The notes: generated from the sequence alone by a model not told the origin. A DNA stretch of 64,000 nucleotides from Niveispirillum sp943371025 (GCA_943371025.1 CALRTC020000007.1:1-64000), one strand, 5' to 3'; positions 23,195 to 32,434 are shown, counted from the first letter of the stretch. Numbers and translations are program-made.

Positions 23195-23962
23195 TTATGC
23201 GCTCTGCGCGATGGTCATGTGGATGTTGCGCCCGATATCCTGGCGGTAGACAGTCATGATGGTGCGCCAGCCCCCGGCAGCCAGCGCCACGGCTTGACCC
23301 TGCGACAAGCCATGGAACTGGTCCGTGTTGGCGGACGGGTAAAGTTCGACCTGGTTTGCCGAAATATTGAGGTAGGTCGTCGGGCCGACTGCGCTTGTGG
23401 CGCGGACACCTTGTCCAGTGCTGGTCGAGTTGACAACCACCCCTGATGGCAAGCCATTGCTGCCATGAAACGCAGCGCCGCTGGCATTACTGCCCGTGGC
23501 GGTGACGGCGTAGTTGGCTGGGGCGACAGCATTCGGCTGCCAATTTGCTCCGCTGAACGAGTGCCAACCGCCGCCAACCTGGGTTGCGGATGTGGCTACC
23601 TGGACCTGGAATCCGGCACCTGCGGCGGGCGCGGCGGATGCATCCCAGTCGATCACCCATGCCGAGCCGTTGTATTGGATGATGTCACCTTCAGCGACGC
23701 CGCTGATTGTACCCCAGCCGCCAGCAGGGCTGCCGACATAGCCCACGGCATAGCGCTGGCCGGCAGCAGCGGGATCCAGCGCACCAACGCCGGGCTCCTC
23801 AAACTGCAAATAAGCGATCCGCAGGACCGGCCGCAGGACCTTGAAGGCGGCCAAGACGGAGTCCGGGTTGGTCCGGACGTTGGCCCCGCCCTGTACAGCC
23901 GGCAGCATTTCCTTGCCACCAATTGCCGAACCGGCGGTCATTTCAGAAATTTTCTGACTCAT
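23195..23962 (-). CDS. Phage structural protein, tail-fibre-like repeats
   Basis: 255 residues. It starts SQKISEMTAGSAIGGKEMLPAVQGG, a leader common in phage proteins that attach to other structural parts. It then has GSPAGGWGTISGVAEGDIIQYNGSAWVIDWD, the kind of strand-turn unit found in fibre-like proteins. The rest is Gly/Ser/Ala/Asn-rich. It sits 7 bp downstream of a small gene after the capsid block. Exact role is unknown. Confidence 0.55.
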   Translation of the reverse strand: MSQKISEMTAGSAIGGKEMLPAVQGGANVRTNPDSVLAAFKVLRPVLRIAYLQFEEPGVGALDPAAAGQRYAVGYVGSPAGGWGTISGVAEGDIIQYNGSAWVIDWDASAAPAAGAGFQVQVATSATQVGGGWHSFSGANWQPNAVAPANYAVTATGSNASGAAFHGSNGLPSGVVVNSTSTGQGVRATSAVGPTTYLNISANQVELYPSANTDQFHGLSQGQAVALAAGGWRTIMTVYRQDIGRNIHMTIAQSA

Positions 23963-23969
23963 TTTGCGG

Positions 23970-24218
23970 TTACTCCAGGATGATTGTTGCGCCGGTTTCG
24001 GTGATGATTTCAGCGCCAGCTTCGGTCAGTAGCGCTTCGCCTGGCGGATCCGGATCTGGATCCTCGCCGGCGATCTCCAACAGGATTGCCTGGCCGTCCT
24101 CGGCCAGGATCTCAGTGCCGTCCTCCAGCAGCAGGGCGTCAATGCCCGGCTCCGGCGGCGGTGCCGCGCCGGGCGAAGGCCGGATCGGCGAAAAGAGAGT
24201 GCCGGGGCGGACGAGCAT
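23970..24218 (-). CDS. Small phage protein with two internal repeats
   Basis: 82 residues. Two copies of a short pattern, LLLEDGTEILAEDGQAILLE and LLTEAGAEIITETGATIILE, lie in the second half. This E-D-G strand-turn motif is common in short phage proteins located next to fibre or capsid genes. A Pro-rich stretch precedes and separates the repeats. Function is unknown. Confidence 0.6.
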   Translation of the reverse strand: MLVRPGTLFSPIRPSPGAAPPPEPGIDALLLEDGTEILAEDGQAILLEIAGEDPDPDPPGEALLTEAGAEIITETGATIILE

Positions 24219-24274
24219 TTATTGAGGCCTCGGGGGCTGGGCGGCGGCGGACGACGGAAGGGCCGGCGAAAAGA

Positions 24275-24306
24275 AAACCCCGGCGGGTGGTGGCCCGCCG
24301 GGGTTT
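24275..24306. terminator. Perfect 13-bp hairpin terminator after the capsid gene
   Basis: AAACCCCGGCGGG (24275-24287) pairs without mismatch with CCCGCCGGGGTTT (24294-24306). T-runs on both strands make it bidirectional. It lies 29 bp beyond the stop of the capsid gene and would separate capsid transcripts from the fibre-like genes. Confidence 0.85.
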
Positions 24307-24334
24307 GGGCCGGAAAGGTCGGCGCGGGTTGGGG

Positions 24335-25345
24335 TTAGGTGCGCTTGCCCTTGATGAGGACCTTGGGGCGGGTGCAGAGGCACAGAGGGTTGCTCTGGAC
24401 CTCAAGGGTCGCCGACCGGATGGTCTGCAGCTCGGGCGGCATGGCGGCGTAGCGCGGCAAGCCGAGCGTGTTAGCCGTTTCGAGGTAGTCAGCCGGGGCG
24501 AAGGTCACGGTGAACAGGTCGGGAATACCCGACGGGAAAAACTGGACCTTCTGGTCGCCGACGGACACAGACCCATCATCCATACCCTGATAGTCGTGCC
24601 ACATGACGCCGGCGTACGGAAAAACACCGTGCGTGTAGTCGGCGCGCAGGGCGGCGCCTTCCTGGTAGCGGTCGTAGGCCTCGCGCACTTCGGGATGGTT
24701 GATCAAGGCGTCGAAAAAGTCGCCGTCGCAGAACGCCTCAATGCCGAACGGCATCGACCCCAGCATGCCCAGTTCGGCCTTCATGAGGCGGCGAATGTTG
24801 GCGGTGTTGCTGCGGATTCCGGCGGCGGCGCTGTCCAAGTTGAAGTCGACCTCGGTGTGCTGGGAAACACCAAACTCCGTGAACAGGTTGTAGATCGTGC
24901 TGCCATCGGCATCCAGGAGCAGGCCCGAAACGGCGCCGAGCATATGGTTCTCGACAGTGACGTCCAGATCGGCCAGCGCCTCGTCCATCTTCTCGTTGAC
25001 CTTGGCCTGCACCGTTTCCGCGCTGTTCTCGGTGCCGAACTCGCGCACGCCCTGGATCTCGTCGGCGCGCACGGACCGCTCCTGCTTCAGGTGCGGCACC
25101 AGGAAGCTCCTGACTTTGCGCTTGGAATTGCCCTTCGTCGGCGCGCGTTCGCCGCGGACGCCGGTCTGGATCAGGCCGAGCTGGCCCGACTTCTCCTCGA
25201 CCAATGCGGTCGTGGTCGCGATACGCTTCGGCGCGAACAGGCCCATGTCCCTGAGCTTGGTGGGAGCGTAGGGGCGCTTGTTAACGGCGCTGGTGAGCGA
25301 GGTCGTGGTGAATGCGTCGCCCGAGAAGATATTGATCATCGACAT
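24335..25345 (-). CDS. Major capsid protein, lambda E family
   Basis: 336 residues. It matches the lambda gpE/capsid E family: N-terminal FTTTSLTSAVNK, the GLFAPKRIATTTALVEEKSGQLGLI segment, PHLKQERSVRADEIQGVREFG, the FCDGDFFDALINHPEVREAYDRY helix and a C-terminal block with PGIP-like FPSGIPDLF. Length fits the family (about 340). Order protease, gpD, capsid is the lambda order. Upstream there is no good copy of the phage promoter, so it is probably read from the gpD promoter. Confidence 0.9.
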   Translation of the reverse strand: MSMINIFSGDAFTTTSLTSAVNKRPYAPTKLRDMGLFAPKRIATTTALVEEKSGQLGLIQTGVRGERAPTKGNSKRKVRSFLVPHLKQERSVRADEIQGVREFGTENSAETVQAKVNEKMDEALADLDVTVENHMLGAVSGLLLDADGSTIYNLFTEFGVSQHTEVDFNLDSAAAGIRSNTANIRRLMKAELGMLGSMPFGIEAFCDGDFFDALINHPEVREAYDRYQEGAALRADYTHGVFPYAGVMWHDYQGMDDGSVSVGDQKVQFFPSGIPDLFTVTFAPADYLETANTLGLPRYAAMPPELQTIRSATLEVQSNPLCLCTRPKVLIKGKRT

Positions 25346-25402
25346 TTGTGGTGTCCTTTGGTGTTGGTCGTCATATTCGACATGTCAGGCATGCAAATGC
25401 CG

Positions 25403-25771
25403 TTAGCGGGCGACGATCTGTTTCGTGCTGTTCAGGATGGCCAGGGCGGCGGTCTTTTCGCCGGCGTCGACACCCGAGTGCCAGGTCAGATCCGACGCGC
25501 GGACTTCGGAAAGCCGGGCCGTCACGACTGCCGGACCGTTGCCGGCGGCGGCGTACAGGATGGCGCCGGGCACATCGATCGTGGACGTGGACGGGTCATA
25601 CTGCGTCCACGTCCCGGCAGTGCCGCCGGACTCGACCTGGGCCAGCACGGTGCCGGGCTGGTACGTCGCGCCGCCGGTCAGGCCGCTGATGGTGACGCGG
25701 TCGCGCGAGATGGCGCCGACTTCAGAGATGAGGTATTCGCCAGGGTAAAGGCCTTCGGTCAAGACGGGCAT
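25403..25771 (-). CDS. Head decoration protein, lambda D family
   Basis: 122 residues from ATG 25771 (GGAG 8 bp upstream). TEGLYPGEYLISE and the final SGVDAGEKTAALAILN match the trimeric gpD-type protein that stabilises the expanded capsid. It lies immediately before the capsid gene, as in lambda. Confidence 0.85.
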   Translation of the reverse strand: MPVLTEGLYPGEYLISEVGAISRDRVTISGLTGGATYQPGTVLAQVESGGTAGTWTQYDPSTSTIDVPGAILYAAAGNGPAVVTARLSEVRASDLTWHSGVDAGEKTAALAILNSTKQIVAR

Positions 25772-25826
25772 GTGACACTCCACGGAATGCCCGACTGTAG
25801 AGCGGGCGAAAGTAGTTGACAGACAT

Positions 25827-25856
25827 AATCTACATCAAGGCCAGCCCGGACGCAAA
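25827..25856 (-). promoter_or_regulatory. Phage late-type promoter before the decoration and capsid genes
   Basis: - strand: CACGGATTTGCG with TTTGCG at 25856-25851, 18-bp spacer, TAGATT at 25832-25827. It lies in the gap between the protease and gpD genes, overlapping the end of the protease gene region only slightly. The gpD start is 56 bp downstream. Confidence 0.7.
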
Positions 25857-25875
25857 TCCGTGCCAAGCCATTGAG

Positions 25876-27147
25876 TTACTTGACCCGTCCGGCGAACCGG
25901 TTCATCGCGTCGGCGGCGTCGATCCGGGGCGTATTGCGCGGCGGGATGATGGATCCCAGGGCGCCAGCGGGCGACAGAGACGGATCGATCTGAAGGCGGC
26001 CATCTGCTGAGACCATGAGGTCAAACAGGCGGGCCCTGACTTGGTCAACCGTCAGCGCGCCGCTAGTCATTTCGGCTTCCGCGGCGGGGGTGAGCGATGC
26101 GCCGATCTTGCGGGCCCGGTCAACCAAGCCCTTGGCGGCCCCGGCGAAACTGACGATTTCCCGGACTTCTTCAACGGTGGCCCGGCGGGCGATCAGCTCG
26201 CTGGCGCGACCGGCGATCCCGCCTTCGGCACAAATCTTAGCGATTTCCGCGGCTTGCGCAGCGGCGGCGGCCACGGGATCGGGGTCGGCGGCCGGCTGGG
26301 TGTCGGTTGGAGTTGGGGCCGGCGGGGCGGCATCAGCGGGAGCCGGGTCGGCACCATCGTTTCCAGGGCCGTTTTCCTGGCCTTCGTTTGACGCCGACGT
26401 ATCTTCGGATGTCGGCGGCGTCGTGGGAGCTTCTGACGGGCCGGTATTTTCGGGTGCTTCGGTGGCAGCCTCGGTGGCTTCAGGTTCGGCTTCGGCCCAG
26501 GTGTCGGGGTCGGCCAGAACCTTAAGCTTGTCCGGCACGCCGGCGAAAGCGCGGAGCTTGGCGAAATTGGCGGATGCGGCCAGCTTCACCGGTGCTGTCA
26601 CGGAATCAGCGAAACCCTTCTCGACAGCCTCGGGGCCGGACAGCCAGGTTTCAGCGTTCATCATGCTCTTCAACTCGTCCCGGTCCATGCCAGACCGGCG
26701 CTCGTAGGCGGTGACGATCGTTTCGCCGATCTGATCGAGGAGGTCGGCCATGGACCGCATTTCCGATGCGTCGCCAACCTGGACGCTCCATGGATTGTGG
26801 ATCATGAAAAACGCATTCTCGCCGATGCGGACTTCATCGCCGGCCATCGCCACGACGCTGGCCATCGACGCGGCCAGGCCGTCGATATGCACCGTCACCT
26901 TGGCCGGATGCGTCAACAGCAGATTGTAGATCGCCGCGCCATCAAAGACTTCGCCGCCCGGAGAATTGATGCGGAGGTTGATGAAATCGACGGCGCCAAG
27001 GGCGCGCAGGTCGCGAATGAAGCGCGAAGCGGATATGCCCCACGAGCCAATTTCCTCGTAAATGAGGATCTCGACTTCTTTCTTTTCAGGATCACCGGCG
27101 GCGGCCTTGACGGATCCGATGGTGTACCAGGTGTTCTTGGCGCCCAT
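25876..27147 (-). CDS. ClpP-like prohead protease fused to a scaffold tail
   Basis: 423 residues from ATG 27147 (GGAG upstream; the stop of the previous gene is at 27150). Residues ~20-200 are a ClpP-type serine protease: INSPGGEVFDG, GLAASMASVVAMAGD with the catalytic Ser, and MIHNPW with the His. The C-terminal half has a long acidic Pro/Glu/Ala linker and a helical domain ending NTPRIDAADAMNRFAGRVK, as expected of a scaffold. This matches the lambda C/Nu3 pair, where the scaffold is the C-terminal part of the protease gene. Confidence 0.88.
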   Translation of the reverse strand: MGAKNTWYTIGSVKAAAGDPEKKEVEILIYEEIGSWGISASRFIRDLRALGAVDFINLRINSPGGEVFDGAAIYNLLLTHPAKVTVHIDGLAASMASVVAMAGDEVRIGENAFFMIHNPWSVQVGDASEMRSMADLLDQIGETIVTAYERRSGMDRDELKSMMNAETWLSGPEAVEKGFADSVTAPVKLAASANFAKLRAFAGVPDKLKVLADPDTWAEAEPEATEAATEAPENTGPSEAPTTPPTSEDTSASNEGQENGPGNDGADPAPADAAPPAPTPTDTQPAADPDPVAAAAAQAAEIAKICAEGGIAGRASELIARRATVEEVREIVSFAGAAKGLVDRARKIGASLTPAAEAEMTSGALTVDQVRARLFDLMVSADGRLQIDPSLSPAGALGSIIPPRNTPRIDAADAMNRFAGRVK

Positions 27148-27149
27148 AA

Positions 27150-27470
27150 TTAGCACTCCGTAACTGTGGCGAGCCCCGCACCCGATGGGCTCAGCAGGCT
27201 CACGCGGTCGCCCGGCTGGACGCGGAAATACTCAACGCTGCCGGCCGGCATGATCAGGTCGCCGGTCGTCGCGTCGGCATCGGGACCGATGGCCAGCCGA
27301 GCGAGAGTCGTGGTCGCGACGCGGACGACAGACGTAAGCTCGCCAACGACGGGCGAATGGACCGCCGCGCCGGATCCTGTGGTCAGCGCGGTCGTCAGGG
27401 CGGGGCGCAGGGCCGGCACAGTCTGGCCCACGGCGCGTAGCGTCAGTTTTTCTCGGGCCATCTGGCTCAT
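27150..27470 (-). CDS. Small phage head protein, unknown
   Basis: 106 residues. Ala/Thr/Leu-rich, ending PGDRVSLLSPSGAGLATVTEC, with a beta-strand pattern. It lies between portal and protease genes, has its own promoter (27510-27539) and ends 2 bp before the protease start. No family is recognised. Confidence 0.6.
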   Translation of the reverse strand: MSQMAREKLTLRAVGQTVPALRPALTTALTTGSGAAVHSPVVGELTSVVRVATTTLARLAIGPDADATTGDLIMPAGSVEYFRVQPGDRVSLLSPSGAGLATVTEC

Positions 27471-27509
27471 CTGCGACTCACTATATAGACGTTGATCGAC
27501 ATTACCGAC

Positions 27510-27539
27510 AGTTTACACGCAGCTCTGCCCGGACGCAAA
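27510..27539 (-). promoter_or_regulatory. Phage late-type promoter before the small head gene
   Basis: - strand: CCGGTTTGCGTCCGG with TTTGCG at 27539-27534, 18-bp spacer, TAAACT at 27515-27510, with an extended TG. It lies just after the portal gene end and 40 bp before the next start. Downstream is TGTCGGTAATGTCGATCAACG, similar to the region after other members. Confidence 0.7.
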
Positions 27540-27558
27540 CCGGCGGCCCGGCTGGACT

Positions 27559-29073
27559 TTACCGGCGGGCCTGGGCCCGCGCGGCTGGGCCGGCACCGGG
27601 CGGCGGCGCTGCGGTGGACGATGCGTATCGCAGCCCCATCCTCTCAGCACGATCGTTGTCTCGTTTGTGCTCGCTGTCCACGTCTTCGCTATCGTAGCCA
27701 GCTTCAGACACAACCTCAGAGCGAGATTTGAAGCCGTTTCGGACGGCCAACTCGTTGGCCTGGACCTCCTGAACCGGCTGGAGATAACCCCAGCTCGGCG
27801 GGGTCCAACGCACGTCGTAAAGATCTTCAACTTCAACGCCCGCAGGGAGATCGATGGCGCCGGCCAGGATCGCGGTGTCGATCCAGCGCTCCCATATCGG
27901 GTGGCACATCTGCTGCACCATCAGGTTGTGCTGATAGGCTTCGAGGCCGCGGCGGTATTCGATCAGGACTTGCCGGAGGGTGCGGTCGGACATGCCGCTG
28001 GTGGGCCCGACCAGGACCTCGTATGGCATGCCGACAGACGCGCAAATCCAGCGAAACTGCCAGGTCAAGAAGGGGTCGTAAGACCCGCCGACTTCAGACG
28101 GGGCGGTAAGTTCTGGCTTTTCACCGGGTTCGAGGACTTGCCAGGTGCCGGGGGTCAGCGTGAGCGACGATACGCCGGCGTCGTCCGGTTCCTCCTCGCC
28201 CAGGACGGGCGCCTCTGAATCCGTGGATTGCTTGGTAATCCAACCGACGATGTTGGCGGAAATTTTCTTTCGCACAAGCTCAGCGTCATCGTAGGCGTCC
28301 AGCTCGCGGAGCTTTACAAGCGCACGGGTCAACAGCGGTTCACCGCGTTCCAGGCCGGCGCGAAAATTCGGATTGAGCGCGACATGGCAGACGGATGAGG
28401 CTGGCACCGGCACGGTCTCGATGGTCGACCCGGCGTCATAATCCCATATGCCGGCGCCCATTTCCCCAGGGTGGCGGCGCAACATATGCACAAAGGCCCG
28501 GCGGCCAATGGCATCGCGTTCGATGCCGGCGACGATGCGGTTGCCAGGGACGGCTGGCACTATGGGATATGACAGAGGCACCTGTTCGGCCTCAACGACT
28601 TCGAGTTGGAGGGGGACAGCCAGACCGTCTTCGGCGCGCCGGGGGCGGAACCGGATGAAGCTCTCGCCAGCGGTTGCGGTGGCGCCGGCGACGAGAGACT
28701 GCATGCCGTACAGATCCAGGCGGCCGAAAGAGTCGCACTGGCGGCACCATCGGGCCCATAGGCGCTGAATGCGACGCTTGAGTTCCGGATGATCTGGCAG
28801 CTGAAGCAGCGGCTTAATGCCCGTGCCGACAACATCCCGCGCAAACTTGCCGACGATGTCAGCGGCCCAACCATCGCTGCGCACGGCCTGTCTCGACCTG
28901 GCACGCAAGACGGCCAAATTGTTGATAAGGCTGGCGTTCGGACCGGTTTGCGGAGCCGACCAATTTGCGCCACGGCCCGTGCCGGACGCTGCCTCGTAGT
29001 CGGCGCCGGAGACCTGGGCTTTGACCGATGCGCTGCCGGCCCGAACGCGGATTCTCGGCTTTTGGGCTGGCAT
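27559..29073 (-). CDS. Portal protein, lambda B type
   Basis: 504 residues. Recognised by the lambda-family portal features: ANWSAPQTGPNASLINNLAVLRARSRQAVRSDGWA near the N-terminus, GESFIRFRPR, DPFLTWQFRWICASVGMPYE and the SDRTLRQVLIEYRRGLEAYQ helix. It forms the dodecameric ring for DNA passage. The start follows the gpW stop by 1 bp. The last ~30 residues are Ala/Pro-rich and disordered. Confidence 0.92.
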   Translation of the reverse strand: MPAQKPRIRVRAGSASVKAQVSGADYEAASGTGRGANWSAPQTGPNASLINNLAVLRARSRQAVRSDGWAADIVGKFARDVVGTGIKPLLQLPDHPELKRRIQRLWARWCRQCDSFGRLDLYGMQSLVAGATATAGESFIRFRPRRAEDGLAVPLQLEVVEAEQVPLSYPIVPAVPGNRIVAGIERDAIGRRAFVHMLRRHPGEMGAGIWDYDAGSTIETVPVPASSVCHVALNPNFRAGLERGEPLLTRALVKLRELDAYDDAELVRKKISANIVGWITKQSTDSEAPVLGEEEPDDAGVSSLTLTPGTWQVLEPGEKPELTAPSEVGGSYDPFLTWQFRWICASVGMPYEVLVGPTSGMSDRTLRQVLIEYRRGLEAYQHNLMVQQMCHPIWERWIDTAILAGAIDLPAGVEVEDLYDVRWTPPSWGYLQPVQEVQANELAVRNGFKSRSEVVSEAGYDSEDVDSEHKRDNDRAERMGLRYASSTAAPPPGAGPAARAQARR

Positions 29074-29074
29074 A

Positions 29075-29320
29075 TCAGAATCCCTTGCTGGTCTGGACTA
29101 CGATGCGCCGCAGGCGGCGGCGGGCCTGGCCGGTGGGAGAGGTCAGGGCAGACAGTTCGTCGTCTATGCTGCGCAGGCGGCTGCGCATTGCGGCCTCGGA
29201 GTCGTACTTAACCCGCTGATCGCCATACGAAATTTCGGTTGCGCCGCGCAGCAGGGCGGATTCCAGCTCCGCTCGCATGGTTTCGAGATAAGCAATCCGA
29301 TCTGGGGTAGACATAGCCAT
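29075..29320 (-). CDS. Head completion protein, gpW family
   Basis: 81 residues. The layout RIAYLETMRAELESALLRG-strand-RVKYDSEAAMRSRLRSIDDELSAL is the helix-hairpin-helix of lambda gpW, which joins the head after packaging. It lies between large terminase and portal genes, the lambda position. Confidence 0.85.
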   Translation of the reverse strand: MAMSTPDRIAYLETMRAELESALLRGATEISYGDQRVKYDSEAAMRSRLRSIDDELSALTSPTGQARRRLRRIVVQTSKGF

Positions 29321-29330
29321 CGCGCGACAC

Positions 29331-31526
29331 TCACCTCATACCCATCACAAATCTCGGTCCCGCCCTACGCTTTGCCGCCTTCGGCGCGGGGGCCGGCGGC
29401 GTGGCTGGAGAGGGGGCCGGCCCGGCGGCCGAGGTGTCGGCAGGCCGGGCCGGCTGCCCGTCGCGGGGAGCCACCCCTTTGGAGGACGGGCCGATGCCGG
29501 GCGAGCGGGCCATAGGAGATGGATGGCGTCGGTCGGAATTTTCGACATCGTGCGCAGACGATAACACGCGGTCTGGGGTGGACGCAAATCCGGGGCCGGT
29601 GGCAGGCGCAGCGGTGACGGCGCCGGACGGCGCACGCTGCGCGACGAAGCTGTTGAGCCTCAGGCCTGTCGCCTTGAGGCCGCACAGCGCGGCGTAGGCG
29701 TAGCAGATCAAGTCCCAGGCCTCGTTGCGCTTGCGCTCGGGATTTTTCCAGTACCTGCGATACTCTCCGCGCTCGTGGACAGTCACCAGCTTTTCAGCCG
29801 TCAACTGTTCAAAAAAATCCTTCTCCAGGTTTTGCCCGAAGCGGATGTAGCCCGGCCCGTGCTCCTCGATCTTGAGCCTGGCGTGGATTTGGTCCTTGGC
29901 TGCGTTTGTCCCGACGACGTAAAATGTCTTGCCGGTCTTTGACATCGAGACCTTGGACGGCCAAACGGGCGACCGCTGACCATTGCGCTCCGATGCGCCC
30001 TTGATTGCCCACACCCGGCGGCCAGCGCGGGCGGCGGCAAATTCGTAGACGCGCTGAGCGTGGTGGCCACCGGTGTCGATCGCCGTCGCCTGGATATGGA
30101 AAGTCTTGCCGTCCCAACGGCTTACGGGGGTTTTGAGCAGCTTGTCGAGTTCGAGCCAGACATGACCCTGGCCGGGGTCGCCAGGGATCACGACGTGGTC
30201 TATGATGGACGAACACTCGTCGATACCGTAGCTGACGATCAGGGCTTCGAGCCGGTTGTCCTGGACGTCCACAGAGCAGACAAGCAGGCTGGAATCATCG
30301 GGGATGATCCCAGAGTACGATTCGCGGCGTGACATGAGTACGCCATCGTCAAGCTTTTGCCCGCGCTCTTCATATTCTTCGGCGAGCTGGGTGTTGATAA
30401 AAAACCGAAGCTGCTCAACGTCGTCCTGGACATTGATCCATTTATAGACAAGCTCGGATGCTGTCTGGGTGCAGCTGTATAGCTTGCTGGCCCAATACCC
30501 GGCGTGACGGTTGCTGACGGCGCGCTTGCCACAGTTGCGGCACAGAGCCCGGCCGATAAGATGTTCATCGTCCCAATCCCACATGCGGGTCACAGCGGGA
30601 TCCTGGTCCTCGCCGCAGCAGCGGAAGCGGCGGGTTTGCCGCCACTGGATGGTGGTTCGGAGAGCATGGTGGCGCTCGCGATCGGTCCAGCCGGCGCCGC
30701 ACGCTTCACAGTAGACGCGGGCGGTCTCGGGTTTATGGTTGCCATCCTCATCTTTTTCCCACTCGACTGCCGACCAGCGGAGGATCTGTTCGTGGTCGCA
30801 GTGCGGGCAACGGACGTAAGGCCGGCGCTGATCTGATGAGGCGTAGCTTTTCGAGATCGACCCTTCCTTGGTGGTTGGGCTGCACGTGCGGATCGACAAG
30901 CTGTTGGCCACGAAGCTGGACATGCGCTCTTCGGCGAGAAGGATCGGGTCGCCTTCGGGCGTGGTGCTGTACTTGTCGACTTCGTCGAGGCCCACGACGC
31001 GGATAGAGATCATCGCGAGGTTCGTGGGCGAGCCAGCGGCGGTGATGAGAAGATCGCCGCCTGGGAATTTCTTGTATGCCTGGGTGCTTTTGCCGTCGCG
31101 ATCGGCAGCATCGCGGACAAGGTCGCGCAGAACCGGAGAGTGCCGGATCAGGGGCGCGATCTTTTTCTTCGAGAAGGTTTGGACCGCATCTTCTTTCGGC
31201 TGCACCATCAATATTGGGCACGGATCAAGATGAGCAAAGTATCCGAAAGTATTTTCGAGCAGACTCGTTTTGAGAATCTGTGTACAGGACATAACAGATA
31301 TTGTCCGCACGCCGGGTTCTGTTACCGCACGCATGGGGCCGCGGGCGATTTCCTGCGTTGATGTTTTCCACGGGCCGGGGATAGCGTTACCCTCGGGTCC
31401 AAGGATGCGATAGGTATCAGCCCACTGATCCACGGTCATAGCCGGCGGCGGCATGAGCGCAGCGCGAGCTGAGACACGCAGCAGGTGGGCGAGAGCCTGG
31501 CGGGCTTCAGTGGCCGTGCGCATCAC
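29331..31526 (-). CDS. Terminase large subunit, GpA family
   Basis: 731 residues. N-terminal ATPase: SVMSCTQILKTSLLENT (Walker A-like deviant of the GpA family) and GLDEVDKY (Walker B). A CxxC-type zinc region (RCPHCDHEQ, EACGAG, CCGED and LCRNCGKR) follows, and the nuclease domain has SVDVQDNR and AIDTGGHHAQRVY. A ~90-residue Pro/Ala/Ser-rich tail is extra. The start overlaps the small-subunit stop by 4 bp. A promoter of the phage late set lies inside the tail region. Confidence 0.93.
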   Translation of the reverse strand: MMRTATEARQALAHLLRVSARAALMPPPAMTVDQWADTYRILGPEGNAIPGPWKTSTQEIARGPMRAVTEPGVRTISVMSCTQILKTSLLENTFGYFAHLDPCPILMVQPKEDAVQTFSKKKIAPLIRHSPVLRDLVRDAADRDGKSTQAYKKFPGGDLLITAAGSPTNLAMISIRVVGLDEVDKYSTTPEGDPILLAEERMSSFVANSLSIRTCSPTTKEGSISKSYASSDQRRPYVRCPHCDHEQILRWSAVEWEKDEDGNHKPETARVYCEACGAGWTDRERHHALRTTIQWRQTRRFRCCGEDQDPAVTRMWDWDDEHLIGRALCRNCGKRAVSNRHAGYWASKLYSCTQTASELVYKWINVQDDVEQLRFFINTQLAEEYEERGQKLDDGVLMSRRESYSGIIPDDSSLLVCSVDVQDNRLEALIVSYGIDECSSIIDHVVIPGDPGQGHVWLELDKLLKTPVSRWDGKTFHIQATAIDTGGHHAQRVYEFAAARAGRRVWAIKGASERNGQRSPVWPSKVSMSKTGKTFYVVGTNAAKDQIHARLKIEEHGPGYIRFGQNLEKDFFEQLTAEKLVTVHERGEYRRYWKNPERKRNEAWDLICYAYAALCGLKATGLRLNSFVAQRAPSGAVTAAPATGPGFASTPDRVLSSAHDVENSDRRHPSPMARSPGIGPSSKGVAPRDGQPARPADTSAAGPAPSPATPPAPAPKAAKRRAGPRFVMGMR
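29559..29588 (-). promoter_or_regulatory. Phage late-type promoter inside the terminase tail
   Basis: - strand: CCCCGGATTTGCGTCC with TTTGCG at 29588-29583, 18-bp spacer, TTATCG at 29564-29559. It is embedded in codons for the disordered C-terminal tail of the large terminase, about 240 bp before the gpW gene, so it could drive gpW and portal independently of terminase. Confidence 0.6.
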
Positions 31527-32434
31527 GCCTCCCCGTCGTCGTCTGCGTCTGGGTCGACCCCAGCAGGCCCAGGGGCGGCGGCGCGATTGCCGCGCTGCTG
31601 CTCATCGATCTGGCGCTCGACCGCTGCGTCGTAGCTCAGGGAGTTGAGGACGACGTCTATCTCTTTGCGAAGCTCGCGGAATAGCGTCTCGGCGTCGGAG
31701 CCGGCGAGGATCTGGGACAGGCGGGCGGGCAGTGAGCGCAGGCGGGCCCGCACCTCGGAATATTCTGAAGTGACGATGTGCAGAACATCGCCCAGCAGCA
31801 GCGTCTCCTGGCGGACCCTGGCCAGGTTAAACTCGGCCATCGAAGCTTCTGCGGCCAGCTTGCGCCTTTGGGCCTCCTCTTTGTCCATCAGCTCGTCGGC
31901 GTCACAGCCGGCGGCGGCCCTGGCACGCTCCTCGCGCCAGGCCATGATCGCAGCGATATCAAACTGGTGGCCGGTACCTTCATCGGCGGCGGCCCGGCGG
32001 TGGATCGGCATGCCGGAAGCGATCCATTGCCTGATTGTATTTCGGCTCTTGCCAGTGAGGCGGGCCAGCTGCGAAAGGTTGACGTAGCGGCTGATCGCGC
32101 CGTCAACCGGCGCGTCATCGCCGGCGTCGTCGGCAGCCAGGTCATCAAGGATGATGCCTGCGGCGGCAGGCTCGGCGTCAGCAGCATCGTGGAGAGCATC
32201 GGCGACAGCTGGCGCCGCCAGGAGCAGGCCCTGAGGTGCAGCGTCCTTGCGTGGGCGGCCACGGCCGCGCTTCGGCGGTGGCCCGGCGAGGCGTGGGCCT
32301 GCGGCTGGAGCGGCACCGAGGATCGGAGCGGGATCGGCGTCAGCAGGATCCGGGGCGTGTCCGGCGTCATCCGCGTCACCGCCAACCTCGAAAAACGGGA
32401 CATCGTGCAGTATGGGCGGGTTGCGGCGCGGCAT
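31523..32434 (-). CDS. Terminase small subunit, Nu1-like
   Basis: 303 residues. Residues ~115-155 form a winged helix DNA-binding domain (VNLSQLARLTGKSRNTIRQWIASGMPI) as in lambda Nu1. The rest is a helical oligomerisation part with LLLGDVLHIVTSEYSEVRARLRSLPARL. A ~110-residue acidic/Pro N-terminal extension is extra. It would bind the packaging site (cos) and recruit the large subunit. It has its own promoter at 32476-32505, and the presumed cos region lies upstream. Confidence 0.85.
   Translation of the reverse strand: MPRRNPPILHDVPFFEVGGDADDAGHAPDPADADPAPILGAAPAAGPRLAGPPPKRGRGRPRKDAAPQGLLLAAPAVADALHDAADAEPAAAGIILDDLAADDAGDDAPVDGAISRYVNLSQLARLTGKSRNTIRQWIASGMPIHRRAAADEGTGHQFDIAAIMAWREERARAAAGCDADELMDKEEAQRRKLAAEASMAEFNLARVRQETLLLGDVLHIVTSEYSEVRARLRSLPARLSQILAGSDAETLFRELRKEIDVVLNSLSYDAAVERQIDEQQRGNRAAAPGPAGVDPDADDDGEA

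Noticed and set aside
25368..25397. Eighth late promoter before the capsid gene
   Set aside because: The box is TTTGCA rather than TTTGCG and no -10 hexamer lies at 17-19 bp, so I do not count it.
26015..26707. + strand frame opposite the protease-scaffold gene
   Set aside because: The repeated Ser/Gly/Ala pattern mirrors the Pro/Glu/Ala linker of the real gene on the other strand.
28021..28050. CGCAAATCC in the portal gene as a further promoter
   Set aside because: The matching distance has no TATAAT-like hexamer.
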